Shown here: in pieces, positions 1-12,049 of the stretch
How positions within the stretch are numbered: position 1 is the stretch's first letter
Layout of the letters: each line of letters starts with the position of its first letter
From: Harmonia axyridis
Lineage: Eukaryota; Arthropoda; Insecta; Coleoptera; Coccinellidae
DNA length: 64,000 nucleotides
Assembly (NCBI RefSeq): GCF_914767665.1
Contig: NC_059502.1
Location: 32,196,812 to 32,260,811, forward strand
Direction of reading: 5' to 3'
Made by a program: the position numbers and the translations under genes
Notes under the pieces: model-generated
Databases searched by the model: none
What the model saw: the letters and a program-made list of their open reading frames with translations, nothing else
What the model was told of the DNA's origin: nothing

Positions 1-160
1 ATAGTTGTCAGAAACTCTGCAGCCATTTTTTGTTAGCCAGTTTCTCCCTGAAATATCTGAGCCTTATTTTTTCGCATATTTCTGTGATAATATTATTTAT
101 AATTGAAGATTTTTCAAGCTTTTCGTATGTTATGTTCAAACAACTGTTGTTAATTTCCAG

Positions 161-3100
161 GAAATGCTTCCCCTTGTCGTGAGATTTATTCCTACAGCCT
201 CCACTAGACAACCACTTCATTATTCTCAAGCCATCAACTCAGGTAAGTCAAAGAATATATTTTTCCTAAATGATTTTTTAACATCAATTTTGCAGTCTGG
301 TATTATTGATATTTTATTAATCACTTCAACCCCTACCATCAACATATTTTAAATAGAATACTTATCATTATTTGTTTCATCATATCATTTATCAGTTATT
401 TTATTGTATTTTTTATCGATAAATCATTAAAATCCTTTATGTCTCTACTCTATTCATTATTATAGAGATTAGGGAAAATACCTCATTTTCTTATAGAAGT
501 TACATTAGTTTCCAATAATTTCAAAATATTATAGTAACGTCTTACTTAATGTGATTATTTTTTATTCATAACGTGAATTTCAATCTTTTGACGATTTCCA
601 AAATTGATGGGTATTTCTTGGTTATTCCTTGTCACAGCTATCCATTTGCTCAACAGCTTTTGAGGACACATGACTTCTAAGCTTCCACTTACACTAAACA
701 TATTTCTACTAGTCAACTAGTCCAGCCAACTTAGTTTTTTACCTTGAAATTTGAGATACCCAGATAGAAACTTGTCTTTTGACATCCTAAACGTTGTATC
801 AAAACCTTTATATGGAAGGGTATCCGCGGCTATTGAAATCAGAAAATCGTTCATCTTTTTTTGTTGATATTTTTTGCAAATATCTTGTTTGTTAGGTTTC
901 TCGCTATTTTTTGACATTATCAATATTGTAGGAGATGAAATCCCCTACAATTTTTGTAAAAAAAGTTTTTTATACGTTGAATCGTTTACGCGTTGTTAGA
1001 GCATTTTAAGGCCAACCGGTAGTCCCGCTCAATAACACACCATATACCTAAAGTTTGTTGATTATTGAATTATTATCAATAATTCCCATGTTTTATTGAT
1101 TATTATATCATATTCGATATTTTTGGATTAAATATCAATTTATTCAATAAAACTCACCTGCCTGTGTAGTTATAAAATTGTTAAGTAAAATATTTGTATT
1201 ATTGTATTGAATTGAAATGCTAATCTATAATAATTTATACTAACCTTAAACATGAAATTCTTAAGTATATTATTGTTGAAAAATATCATTCCATAAATTA
1301 ATGAAACAAATTATTTTTTATGAAGTAATACTTTATGAGAATGGAAATTATTAATAGTTTGTATGTAATGGAGTGTTTTTGGTCGGTATTACCGGTTTAC
1401 CTTGTATCGAAGACGATTTTACAAATAGAAAAACAAAAGTTGTAGCGAATTTTATCTTCTATAATATTGATCTTGACAATAAATAGCAAAAATTCGAAAG
1501 GAAACGAGATATTCGCAAAGTATCCAAAAATCCGATTTTTTTTGTGACTTTTGACCTCGGATTTCAATAGTCAACCCTAGATTTTGAGTGAACTTTTAGG
1601 ATATCTGAAAACGAATTTAAAGCTGGGTATCTCAAATTCCGAGATTAGTACCTGTGTTTAACTAAGATGACTGGACTGCATTTTATGTGATGATTGAAAC
1701 TGATCTATCATCTACACACTATAGTATTTGGAAAACTATCGAAACGTCTCTCATTTGGATCTGCTTCGCAACTACAATTTGTCTCAAAGATTTTCTCCTC
1801 ATATCCTATGGCAACCTCAATTGACTTTCATCCACCTTTTATATTTTTAATTGAGGGAAATCCACCTTATTAACACCCAACAAATCCTGACAAGTGGGAT
1901 ACACCTGTCTGCACCTGCTGTGTAGTGTGAGGCTCTCCTGAAGGGCATACTCACCAAAAACCTCCGTTACACCTTCGCCGAACCCGTAGAAAAAGGTTCC
2001 AAGGACGCCAACCTTCCTCTTTCTTACGCGTTCAGCGTGAGTGCGGCCGGGTCACCAAGGGTTTGGTATTCTACGGCGGAAAGGTCCGTCTTTGTGTGTC
2101 CTGTCCTAAGAGTTTGGGATTGGACAGAAGCAATTCGTTTTCGGTGATAGAGCCATTCAACAGGTAGCCTAAAAAGCGTGAGGCAATTACCTGTCAATGA
2201 GCTCCCTCGTTTCGTGGTTTCCCTCATTTTTACGGAACTTAAGCCTGAGGTAGTTCCTCGCAGGGACTTGGTCGGCAAGCCTTCTCCCTTCGAACTTAAT
2301 CTTCCACGAGGAGACGCCTCTTGACCCTGGTCTTGCGACCTTTGCGAGCTTGCACAACTAACGCAAACTCTAAGTCCTCACATCATAGTATCAGCATCAG
2401 TTCGTGCAGGGAAGTTATAAGGATGGGGATTTTTAGAGTTTATTAAATTTGACTGTGAGCAGTGGGGTTGAGCAGAACACTAACATTCTCTTATCTATTA
2501 TCCTCGTCTCCTAAGATTCGAAGTCATTAAAGTCATAGTTATTCCTCGAATAGTGTACCGATAATTACACTCAAGATCCTAAACTGGCTCCCGCGGAAAC
2601 ATTAGTAACCTCTATTCCACCACGTAATCACAGCCAAATGTTGGCATCTTCTCGCTTCCTTCTCAGCCTCTTGTGTCTCTTTCTGCTAGACATGTTAATG
2701 ATTTCCACCTACTTTTATGGCCTCTATCTGGTCGCTTCTGCGCCTCTCTGGTGACCCTGCTGGCCGGCTAGCTGGCTGCTCAACTTCCCTTCTCGTGTTG
2801 CTCGTTCTGTTAGAACCTGTCGTTTGAAAGAGTAAAGATAAGGGGAAGTTCTTGGGGGTGTGATGTTTGGGGGAACATGGGATTGTTGAGGTATGATGAA
2901 TGTAGCAGGCCACATTTTTTGGTCAGTCTTAGTTTCACTGTCTACTTTACAGCAGGCAGTTACTACAAGCCCTCCCACCACGACAAGGTGCTGACCACGG
3001 AAGAGGACTTTACTAGCTCTATATAAGCATTCTTGTATTAGAGTTTGTAATGATTTGAAAATGAAAATTGTGTACACTCTTCGGATTGAGAAGATAACAC

Positions 3101-6100
3101 TTTAAAAAGTTAGTACTCTTGGCATATAAGTGCTGATCACCATGAGTTAAAAATTTCTTTCGAATCAATGAAGCTAACTCTAGAAAGACAATGCAATATA
3201 ACATGAGATAACATGAGTATCTATAATATATAAAGACCTTATTTCCTGCACGTGAGGCATTCATCCAGCTGCCATTTTGAAGAACATTTCATTCAACTTT
3301 ATGTTTATATTACTCTTTTTATTAAAATTGAAGATAATATGAGTTAAGAGGATAGGTTTCAAATCATATAACGTATCCCTGGCTCCAAATTTTACGGAAT
3401 TTTATTTTCGATGTTTGAAATGAATGAATTATTATTTTTTAGAACTTTTCAGGACACTTCCGTCCCTGGGATTATGGAGAAGATCAAAATTACGAAATCT
3501 ATGGAAGAGCAATGCCACCTGATTATCCAATCGAGAACATCACTACTCCCATTGCTATTTACTATGGCAATAATGATATTTTAACTAGTTTGGAAGTAAG
3601 TTTTCAGGAAATAAGTCAACAGACTCTCATATGATTATAATAATAATCATATTATTAGAACATATTACTGAAACAGTTGATGCCAACAAACTATAAAAAA
3701 ATACAATCATAATGTTTATTCATCGTATTCGACATAAAGTTTATTAGACAAGTCATGGAACAATACTAGTATTTGATTTGAATTCACAACAACTGTATAA
3801 TTTTTTCGTTGATAAGAGAGTACAATGCGCATAAATGAGTGTAAATTACAAAACACTTAAACTTGGAGGTTCTGTAAACTGGAAAGGAAAGTGTTAGTAC
3901 TTCTAATCGGATAAGAATGAAAACCTGACAATTTAATGAAATTCGAATCATATGCTTTAATATGTATCAAAGCTGAAAATACTAATAGCTCTAACCGGTT
4001 ACGGTTGGCCAGATCATTATACCGGGTGTCCCAAGTTATAGTATACAGACAATATCTAGCTTATTTGACAAAATAATAAAAAAATAGCTTTGAATAACAT
4101 CAAGGTACAATTAGTCAGATGTTGTCCCTGAACCATTTAATTTTGTGAACCGGTTGAATTAACAAAAAAAGTTTTTTTTTGAGAAACTTGTTACTTTCAT
4201 AACAATTGGTCAATTTTTAATTTTGCTCAAAGACTTAATCACAAAATCCAGTGAAATACAAGAATGATATTTCTACATATTTATCTGTGACGTCCAAACA
4301 TTTACACATTTACTTAAGCGGTCGTTTACTACATTATACACTTCTACCGACTCGCTTCTAGTTCACCGATAGCATGCTGAAATTGTCAGTTTACATTAGA
4401 ATACTGAAGGCAAGCAATTTTTTCCAGCGAGGATGTTACTGATAATGAACGGTTGGTTATACAACCATTTCATAACGTTATATCAACGTACCTGTGCTCT
4501 TTTGGGATATTCTATGTAAATATAGCACTGACGCGCATGCGTTTTCATTACAATAACCATAAATGAATATGATATCGACTGTGTAAGCGTACATTTTAAG
4601 GTGTAACAAGGTATCGAACACCCTTACTTAGTACCGATCTGCTACAAATTTTAGTGTAACAGAACATGACAATAAGAATACCTACTCACAACGAACAGGC
4701 AACAGACAAGTGTATTTACGCGTGTTCCCATAATGCTTTTTTGATAAAATGTCATGATCTTTTATATGGTAAAGTTTTTCGGTGAACTAATAAATCCCTG
4801 TATATACACTTAATATACGTTTGATAATGGCTCGGCCTAAATACTCGTCGGAATGAAATTCAAGGACTTACTCAATATATCCGACATATTATGTGCCAAG
4901 TTTTTCACATACATAATCAGCATCATTTTAAAACTTCATCATCTAAAAACTTGACAAGTTTTTTTGCCGCTGGGGACATCTTTATATAATACCTACAACA
5001 AATCACATAACTTACATTCGTATTACTCATCGAAAATAATTTAGCTTATTTCTATTCATGATTAGAGCATATATTCTACAGCAGTTTTCAAATTATCGAT
5101 AAAAATGATGATGAAATTCAATCAGAGCAAACATCAAATGTCAAATGGTGTCAACCTGAGGGAACACCTAGTTCACAAATACACCAATTGGACAAATGGT
5201 CGATGGAAACTTTACCCAGAGACTCATAAACACACCAAAAAACACAGGTTTAAGCTTTTAAGGAATATCTGGTTATGCAATTTAGCACTATGTATTGTTT
5301 TTAACTTTGAAGAAGACACGCAAAATAGAGATTGTCCTATATTTGGAAATATCCTCGACTTCATTTTTTTTTTAATATAAGAACCGAAGAAGAATTTCGA
5401 TGAGTTGTAAATACTTCCGGGAAAATCTTCTTTGTGCTTTTGAATGACTGTGATAGTATCAATGAACTGATATTTAGATTAGATTCGATGTTTTTGAGTA
5501 AACATTTATAAGTTCAATTTACAGGATTAGGGCCATTGACATAAGTCGACCAATTTGGACTAAGCCAATGTTTCGTCTATATATTTATTATTTAGATGTT
5601 ATCAAGGTCACAGAGGAAAACAAACAAAATAGGTATAAGTTGAAGTGACACATACCTATATGTTTGAATAAAAGGTCCTGATATTCATTTACCGAATAAA
5701 AAAGAACGAGATTTCACATATGGATGATATCGTGTTCCAAATTCGTTGTCTCGTGAGGGGATCTCAGAATTCCTTTGAGCTCGAAAAAAATTAATTGCAT
5801 ATTTTCGGGCTCGATTTTTCAAACAATGAATTTGATTAAAAACGCTTCTCCATAAATTGAAATTTTTTCAAGATATAATAAATTGGAAAATGGCGTAAAA
5901 CGAAAAATTGTCATAACTTCTTTATTACTGGTGCTATAAACATGGAACAAATATTATTATTTTCAAAGACATATCAATCAGGAAAGTATTACTTCTTCAG
6001 CCTAAGCAACAAAGTAAGGACTTTCCTGCCTAGGCAGCAAAATGATTATTGTCAATGGTAATAAAACATTTGACATTTTCTGAAAACCGTTATTTTTCCG

Positions 6101-8251
6101 CAAAACTGTCAGAAATTTCATCAGTTGTCAAACTGAAATCATTATGGACATAAACATTTCCACACCAACCAACCATCTTATTGCACCAATGCCAAGAAAT
6201 GTTGGGGAGTGTATAGATAAGCGTGGTGGACAATTAATTGAGTAATCAAGAAGATAAATATCTTCTTGAGGGATACTATCCCAAGCTACCCGTACTTCAT
6301 GTCTCAGAGCCGCCTTAGTCCGTGGGGGCTGGGGTAAATTTCCAAGCCTTCTACCCATGATGTCCCAAACATGCCCTATAGGCGAAAGATCGGGGATCTG
6401 GGCGGCCATAGCAAAATATTCACATGGGTCGCTTCGAAAAAGTTTAAACTAATTCTGGCAACATGAGGTCGGGCATTATTTTTTTTAAATATTGCAATCT
6501 CGAGCCGTAAGAGAGAACATATGGCTCCACTATTTCTCGAAGGTAACGCAGCGCAGCCATTTTGCCTCGAATAAAGACTAAACATGACTTACATGTACCA
6601 TAGCACCCCATACCATAACGCAAACAGTCCGGTGTACATCACTCAACATTAAACTGAGGTTCACGTCTTTCTCCCCGACGTCGTTCAACCCTTCTTCGGC
6701 CATCTTGCGCTCCTAAGGAGAGTCGAGATTCATTAGAAAAGAAGACATGATGCCATTCTACATTCCAATGTTGACGTTCTCTGCACCACTGTAATCGTTG
6801 CCGACGATGCTCAACCGTCAGAAATAACACAAGATAGGTTCGATAATGCTGCAGTCCAAAAGACCTTATCCGGCGGTAAACCGTTCGGACAGTTACAGGA
6901 TGGCATTCCTTACCACTCATCAGCTAAAGATCGAGTTGTCGCAAATCGGTCTCTTATGGCCATAAGTGTTAGACGTCGATCTTGAATTTCATTTGTGCCC
7001 CTTAGACGTCGGGTGCATAATCTACTTCGATTTTGGGCATTATCAAACCACGCCTTCCGAAGACCAATAATTCGACCTTTTTCAAATTCACCTAACTGGC
7101 GATAAAATCCGCGTATACTTACGTGCTCTAGGCATTTTAGCAACAACTAAACGTCGACTTTGGATCTTCTCGAACAGTTGGTTTGTTGTAAAATTTAAAA
7201 AACTAAGTGAAAAAAAAGTGACTACAAAATTGTTTACATGGAAAAACCTTCACGATTTTTTTCTCCATAACCATTTACCCCTTGCTATACTATCTATTTC
7301 TCACTAAAAAAAATTAAATTTAAACAGCTCCTTCTGGGTGTTGCAGTTTCTCTGTCAGTTAGTATACAATATCCTACATACATATATCATTATAAACAAT
7401 CGAAGAAAAAGTTATATGTTCAACTCGGCAACAAAGCCTTGGCTGAATTCCTAGCCCCGCTATACTCGGCTATGAACTATCAGTCGCGGCAGTCAATCTA
7501 CTACTTTGCTGCCTAGTAAAACAAAAAAATTTTTTTGACGTTCGTTTCAGTGTAAGAAACTAGTTTTCAATTATGAGTGGAGAGGTTTAAGTGGTGGAGT
7601 TTGTGTACGAATTTTGATCAATGAGATATTCAAATGTCCTATCGTTTATTTCCAAACAATAATATCACCTTCATTTACATTTTCTCTCACATTCTGTATC
7701 AAAGGACCTTATAAAGAATTTGATAATGAGAAAAAAATTTTGCAGTCGATGCTATTACTGCCATTTAAGATTCTTTAAGGGGTTGCTTGCCACTCCGTTA
7801 AAGGGAACGATCGTTCATCCACCAATAAGCAATAAACAAATTGTCCCCGTTTAAATAAAACTTCAGCTGTCTCGGTTTTCCCGGAAAAACTCATACTTAC
7901 GAAAGTATTTAACAGGACTTCTTTATGTCCACTTCTTGTGTATAGAATATATTTTCATTTCTTGCGAGTACTGCATTTTAAATATGTAATTATTCTCCGA
8001 GTCAAAACACATTTCATCAAAATTTCATGATAGTTATATTAACCCAATATTCAATATTTTCTTAGTGGATATTGTTCTAGGATATAGAGGAGATAAGTGA
8101 TGTCCTACCAAATGTTGTGAGAAGATATTTGATACCGAATGTAAAATGGACCCACATGGACTTTATAATGGCAACAAATGCAGCACGAATGTTGAATATT
8201 CCCTTGTTGAATTTTCTCAAGAAATTTGATTCCAAGTTAGAATCCAAATAA
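161..8251 (+). CDS. Acid lipase (lipase 1), 3' part: last three exons
   Basis: Partial gene for an alpha/beta-hydrolase acid lipase of the lysosomal/gastric lipase family, which hydrolyses acyl-glycerols or sterol esters. Exons read from splice sites: 161-242 (after TTTCCAG, before GTAAGT), 3453-3595 (before GTAAG) and 8081-8251, ending in TAA. They join in frame. Exon 2 encodes GHFRPWDYG, the family's signature stretch before the acid residue, then YYGNNDILTS with the likely catalytic Asp. The last exon carries WTHMDFIMA with the catalytic His. Exon lengths 82 and 143 nt and their phases equal those of lipase 2 at 41-50 kb, so the two are tandem paralogues. The nucleophile Ser exon and signal peptide lie left of the window. 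An AATAAA overlaps the stop codon (8246-8251). The introns hold a GC-rich island and a Tc1-like relic. The family call is firm; the exact substrate is not known. Confidence 0.9.
243..1880. other. Lipase 1 intron, no feature seen
   Basis: AT-rich intronic sequence. The short open frames here look like chance. I see no transposase, reverse transcriptase or repeat structure. Confidence 0.5.
1885..3090 (-). other. GC-rich island, possible LTR-retroelement remnant
   Basis: This part of a lipase 1 intron is clearly richer in G and C than its flanks and has overlapping minus-strand open frames (2724-3077, 2695-2913, 2024-2278). Read on the minus strand it carries a TATATA near 3025 and a TTGGCGTCC stretch near 2010 that resembles a tRNA primer-binding site. 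No gag, protease or reverse transcriptase motif could be recognised, so the retroelement idea is only a guess. Other possibilities are a transferred fragment or a decayed exon cluster. Confidence 0.3.
3600..6100. other. Lipase 1 last intron, left part, no clear feature
   Basis: AT-rich. A sequence like a mariner-type end (ACCGGGTGTCCCAAG, near 4021) appears without a partner. The open frame at 5105-5380 has no recognisable motif and is probably chance. Confidence 0.4.
6128..7366 (-). mobile_element. Tc1-like DNA transposon, degenerate
   Basis: Minus-strand fragments of one DD34E-type transposase follow in order: 7146-6910 (N-terminal helix-turn-helix part, LGEFEKGRIIGLR), 6920-6639 (FFSNESRLSLG around the first acidic residue), 6585-6376 (NNARPHVARISLNFFEATHV), 6409-6128 (LSPIGHVWDIMGRRL). 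Frameshifts and internal stops separate them, so the gene is dead. The right end shows the family's inverted repeat (CCTTCTGGGTGTTGCAG, about 7320-7366), shared with the copy at 54.4-55.4 kb. The left inverted repeat is missing; the last 60-70 bp of the coding end are locally inverted (see findings). It lies in the last intron of lipase 1. Confidence 0.85.
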
Positions 8252-8296
8252 AAATATTGCAAAATTGAATTTTCACTACATATTGAATTTTCCTCA

Positions 8297-8510
8297 TAAT
8301 TCATCCTTTTTATAAAATTTTTCCAACTTCCAATGTTTATATGTATACAGTATGGTGCAAATGTATGGAATAAATTCATTTTCTCCCAAAAAAACAAATT
8401 ATAATTCATCCTTTTCATAAAATTTATTTAACTTCCAATGTTTGTATGCAAAACAGTATGGTGCAAATGTATGGAATAAATTCATTTTCTCCCAAAAAAA
8501 CAAATTTTGT
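8297..8510. repeat. Tandem duplication, unit about 105 bp
   Basis: The stretch from TAATTCATCCTTTT through GTATGGTGCAAATGTATGG to CAAATT occurs twice in direct order just after the lipase 1 stop. The second unit forms the left end of the inverted-repeat element at 8454-9355. Confidence 0.7.
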
Positions 8511-9355
8511 GAAAAATGCTGAAACATGTCAATTTATATTTCTGATTATTCAATTTTTGACATTCATGCGAGAGAGATAACGTCATTGGTATGGTCTTGA
8601 TGATGTCATCGGCTGTTTTTTTAAATGGGAAAGTATGTCATGTGACACCTCAATTTGAAGGTCTTCAATCACCTACTCAATGGTACAAATCATGTGAGGT
8701 TCATTCATACAGATTGGATACAAACCCCTCAATATTTTTCTCTTATTTTTTTCAATACAGTATCTTGATCATGGATATTAAAATTACAATAAATGCCCAT
8801 ATCGGATGCGCTCCTTCAGCTGATCTAAATTATCCTTTCGATTTTGGTACACTTATCTTTTCAGATACCCCCATAGGTATCAAATTGAATTGATATACTC
8901 ACGATTTGAATTTTGACTGTTTTTTATTCGGACCGCTGCATGTTTCAAATAAAAATGAACAAAAAATTTGTGTTGATGTTATGCATGTAAACAATTTTTA
9001 ATTTTATTGTCTTTGAAAATCCTGCGTTCAAGAACACTTTTCAATTTTAAAAATTATAATAAATGAAAGTATCTACCGCAATAAGAAACTACATATGAGA
9101 CTACAACAAATAAACATGTTTCTATTCACCCTGTATAAATGGATCTTACAATGTTTTGTACCATTGAGTAGGTAATTAAAGAACCTTCAAATTGAGGTGT
9201 CACATGGCATACTTTCACATATGAAAAACATCCGATGACGTCATCCTCTCACATGAATGTCAAAAGTTGAATAATCAGAAATATAAATCGACATTTTCAC
9301 AAAATTTGTTTTTTTGGGAGAAAATTAATTTATTTCATACATTTGCACGATACTC
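8454..9355. mobile_element. Non-autonomous inverted-repeat element, about 0.9 kb
   Basis: Left arm (about 8454-8690) and right arm (about 9157-9355) are imperfect reverse complements over some 200 bp. Examples are CAGTATGGTGCAAATG against CATTTGCACGATACTC, and GTGACACCTCAATTTGAAGG against its complement. Both arms keep a GATGTCATC/GATGACGTC core. The middle encodes nothing recognisable. It resembles the long-TIR mariner-type MITEs elsewhere in this window. Confidence 0.65.
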
Positions 9356-9504
9356 TATATGTTCCGGTAAAATCTTACAACTGAATACAGGGTGTCACAT
9401 TCAAACCAATTGCCGCTAGACAATAAGTATTTTTGATAATATTGTTAATTCAACTAATAAAGAGTGTTACGCGTTACTTTATGAGCACACACAAAACTTT
9501 TGTA

Positions 9505-10115
9505 TTTTTGTCCACCCTGTACCAATTGAAATCAACATGTCATACATTTTTAGAATCAGCTCAGCTAGAGTAATCGGAAAATTGAGACAAAATGGGGGTG
9601 TTCCATTAAAAAAAAAATGACGGTGACGTCATTACTCGAAAGTAATTCACCCTGTATATTAGATTATTATTTTAAAATACGGTAAATTGAAATCAAACAT
9701 CGATGTGTTTCAGGATTATTTCTTGAATTGATCTGTTTAGCTAAAAATTAATTTGTTCCATACTGTACGGACATAGTGTATATATGCTTAAAATATATGA
9801 ATAAGAAAAACATGTGTATTCGACCATAGCCTAATGGTGAAGGCAGGTCATCTGGGTCTTTATTTTGGTCTACCCTGTACTAATTGGAATCAACATATGA
9901 TACATTTTGGAATCAGCTCAGCTAAAGTAATCCGAAAAGAGAGATAAAATGGGGGTGTTCCATTTACTAGAAAGTTATTCACCCTGTATATTAGATTATT
10001 ATTTTAAAATACGTTAAATTTAAATAGAAGATCGACGTGTTTCAGGATTATTTCTTAATATGGTTTATTTACCAAAAAATGAATTTGTTCCATACTTTAC
10101 GGACACAGTGTATAC
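9505..10115. repeat. Direct repeat pair, units about 250-280 bp
   Basis: Unit 1 (about 9505-9785) and unit 2 (about 9862-10115) share, in order, CACCCTGTA, ATCAACAT, TCAGCTCAGCTA, ATGGGGGTGTTCCAT, TATTAGATTATTATTTTAAA, and GTTCCATACT followed by ACGGACA. Unit 2 lacks the poly-A/TGACGGTGACGTCA part of unit 1. They look like two copies of one dispersed repeat in tandem. Confidence 0.7.
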
Positions 10116-10664
10116 AACTGAACATTTAAATTGATTTTTCACATCAAACGCTTAATTGAACAATCAAACCTTCCTTAGGTGAGTATTTCAAATCAACGTA
10201 TACATTGGTCAATTATAAATGATTTTCGTAAAAAGTGTTATTTAAAAAAAATCAACCAATAGAGTCCACTTAAGATTAGGGTAATTTAATCGATTACGTC
10301 AAAACTATATCCTGTACTGGAATCAATTACGTGATACAAATAACATCAATTTGAGTGAAAGAGATTTATGAACAATGAAATTATTCTACTGGAGTTTTTT
10401 TTCTTAGGAATTATTTATTTATGGGTTATAAACTGTCCAGCAGATTTCGCAATTTCGCCAATTGGTTGAATCTGAAGAAAAAATGAAGGTCAAATTCTTT
10501 GAAATAGATTTATCTTTTTGCATGGGCTATTCTAGAAGAACGATAAAATCTTGAGGTTCAAAACTAAATTTCGTTATAATGAGGGCGAAATGAATTGAAT
10601 TAGTTGAATTGTTCTATATTACATCCCGACTTTCCTAGACCGCTGTGAGATCTCCAAAGGCTTA

Positions 10665-10832
10665 AGGCTCATTTTCACGGTAATATATAGTAACTATCGC
10701 GATAGTACTGTGATGGTGCGACAGCACTCTCGCTCTATCAATATAGTAACTATCGAGTAGTATACATGGTGACAGTTGCTGCGATAGTTATTAACACTAT
10801 CGTGATATTACTATCACAGTGAAAATGAGCCT
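10665..10832. mobile_element. Harbinger-type MITE, 168 bp
   Basis: Terminal inverted repeats AGGCTCATTTTCAC / GTGAAAATGAGCCT flanked by TTA on both sides (10662-10664 and 10833-10835), the 3-bp target duplication typical of PIF/Harbinger. The inside is built from repeated palindromic units around ACTATCGCGATAGT. No coding content. Confidence 0.75.
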
Positions 10833-11093
10833 TTAGATTGTCTACTAGTTACGTGAAAAGGTTGTATTGTAACAGCGAATGGTCCCCCGTAACTAGATTT
10901 TTCTTTCCTGAATCAAGCCTCGATCTACTGACGGTAGGCACGGAGTCCTACCTACTAGAGCAAAGAGAACCGAGCAAGGACCAACTATCTATAATTCTAG
11001 CTTCTATAGGGTGTCCCGAGAATAACTCTACACACTATTATCAGAGGGGAGAATAGGGTTGACTATTAAAAATTAATTTCTGCCTTTCCTTGT

Positions 11094-11260
11094 ACAGCGA
11101 GATTAGAAAAAAGCCAAAAGTTGAAATTTCATTCGTAAGTATTTATTCATTCGTAAAGGAAATATCAGTTCACAGTTTTCCAAAGGATGACAAATTAAGG
11201 CAACAGTGGATGAAAGCTGAGGAAGAATTGATCTCAACCCTTTTTTCTTGTCGAAAATAT
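11094..11260 (+). pseudogene. Possible THAP-domain fragment
   Basis: The + frame reads ISVHSFPKDDKLRQQWMKA, matching the middle of THAP zinc-finger domains (conserved H-x-FP and a W about 9 residues later). The expected C-x2-4-C before it and the C-x2-H after it are not visible, so this is a partial or dead copy. THAP domains occur in host regulators and P-element-type transposases; either source fits. Confidence 0.4.
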
Positions 11261-11489
11261 GCAGCAACCGTTTTCATCAACATGATTTACTTTATTAAAA
11301 TTCATAGTACAAAAACTCTGAAAAAATATATTATTCCTTCAGTTTTCAGTTTCTCCAATTATATGCCTTAGAGATTAAATTATGGAGATAAATGTCTTGA
11401 AGATAATATTGAAGGTACATTGATATTTTATTTGTTATGGATGTGAAATATCTATTTATTTTCCGTCCCTTATTTTATTCATTCATATA

Positions 11490-11990
11490 AATAATTATTA
11501 CAGAAGAAATTGAAAAGGACCAGCCAGAGACAAAACAGCAAGAGATGGGGCAACCATAGCCGTAACAAGAGACGGTACAACTGTTTATAATATCAAAATC
11601 CTCTGCTGCTGCCATGGAAGATTTTCCCTCCAGATTGAATACTAATATTAGAAATTAGAAACCTGGGAATGAGGATTTCCAAAAATGGAACACTAGACGA
11701 AGTAATATCTGAGAGAAACATCCAAAGAAAACCAATAATCTTCATGTTAAATAGGATATTATCGATTAAAAACATAAATGTGAATAATAAGAAAATAATT
11801 TACTCAATAGTTAGGAGCATAATAACATACAGCTCTGAAGTGGACAGCAGCTGGAAAATCTGAAAGAGACATGATACCAAATAATACAATAAGACATAGA
11901 ATGGAAATAAGGGATGATATTATTGATCTTAAGAACACAACAGTTGGTTTGGTACAGACAAGTCCATAAATACTTGTGATACTAGGTGTG
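11490..11990 (+). pseudogene. LINE reverse transcriptase C-terminal fragment (RTE-like)
   Basis: The + frame at 11669-11863 (MRISKNGTLDEVISERN, later IVRSIITYSSEV) and the following MIPNNTIRHRMEIRDDIIDLK match the region after the RT domain in insect endonuclease-reverse transcriptases. Stops and small shifts break the frame. Sequence to about 12480 may be the tail of the same relic. Confidence 0.65.
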
Positions 11991-12049
11991 ATTTAAACAA
12001 TAATAATGTGAGTTTGAATTCAAGAAAAACCAAATTTAAAGCTCAAATA

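Noticed and set aside
4021..4050. Mariner-type end ACCGGGTGTCCCAAG
   Set aside because: No partner end or TA-flanked structure within reach.
9822..9860. tRNA A-box-like TAGCCTAATGG
   Set aside because: No B box at the right distance and no cloverleaf; not enough for a tRNA or SINE.
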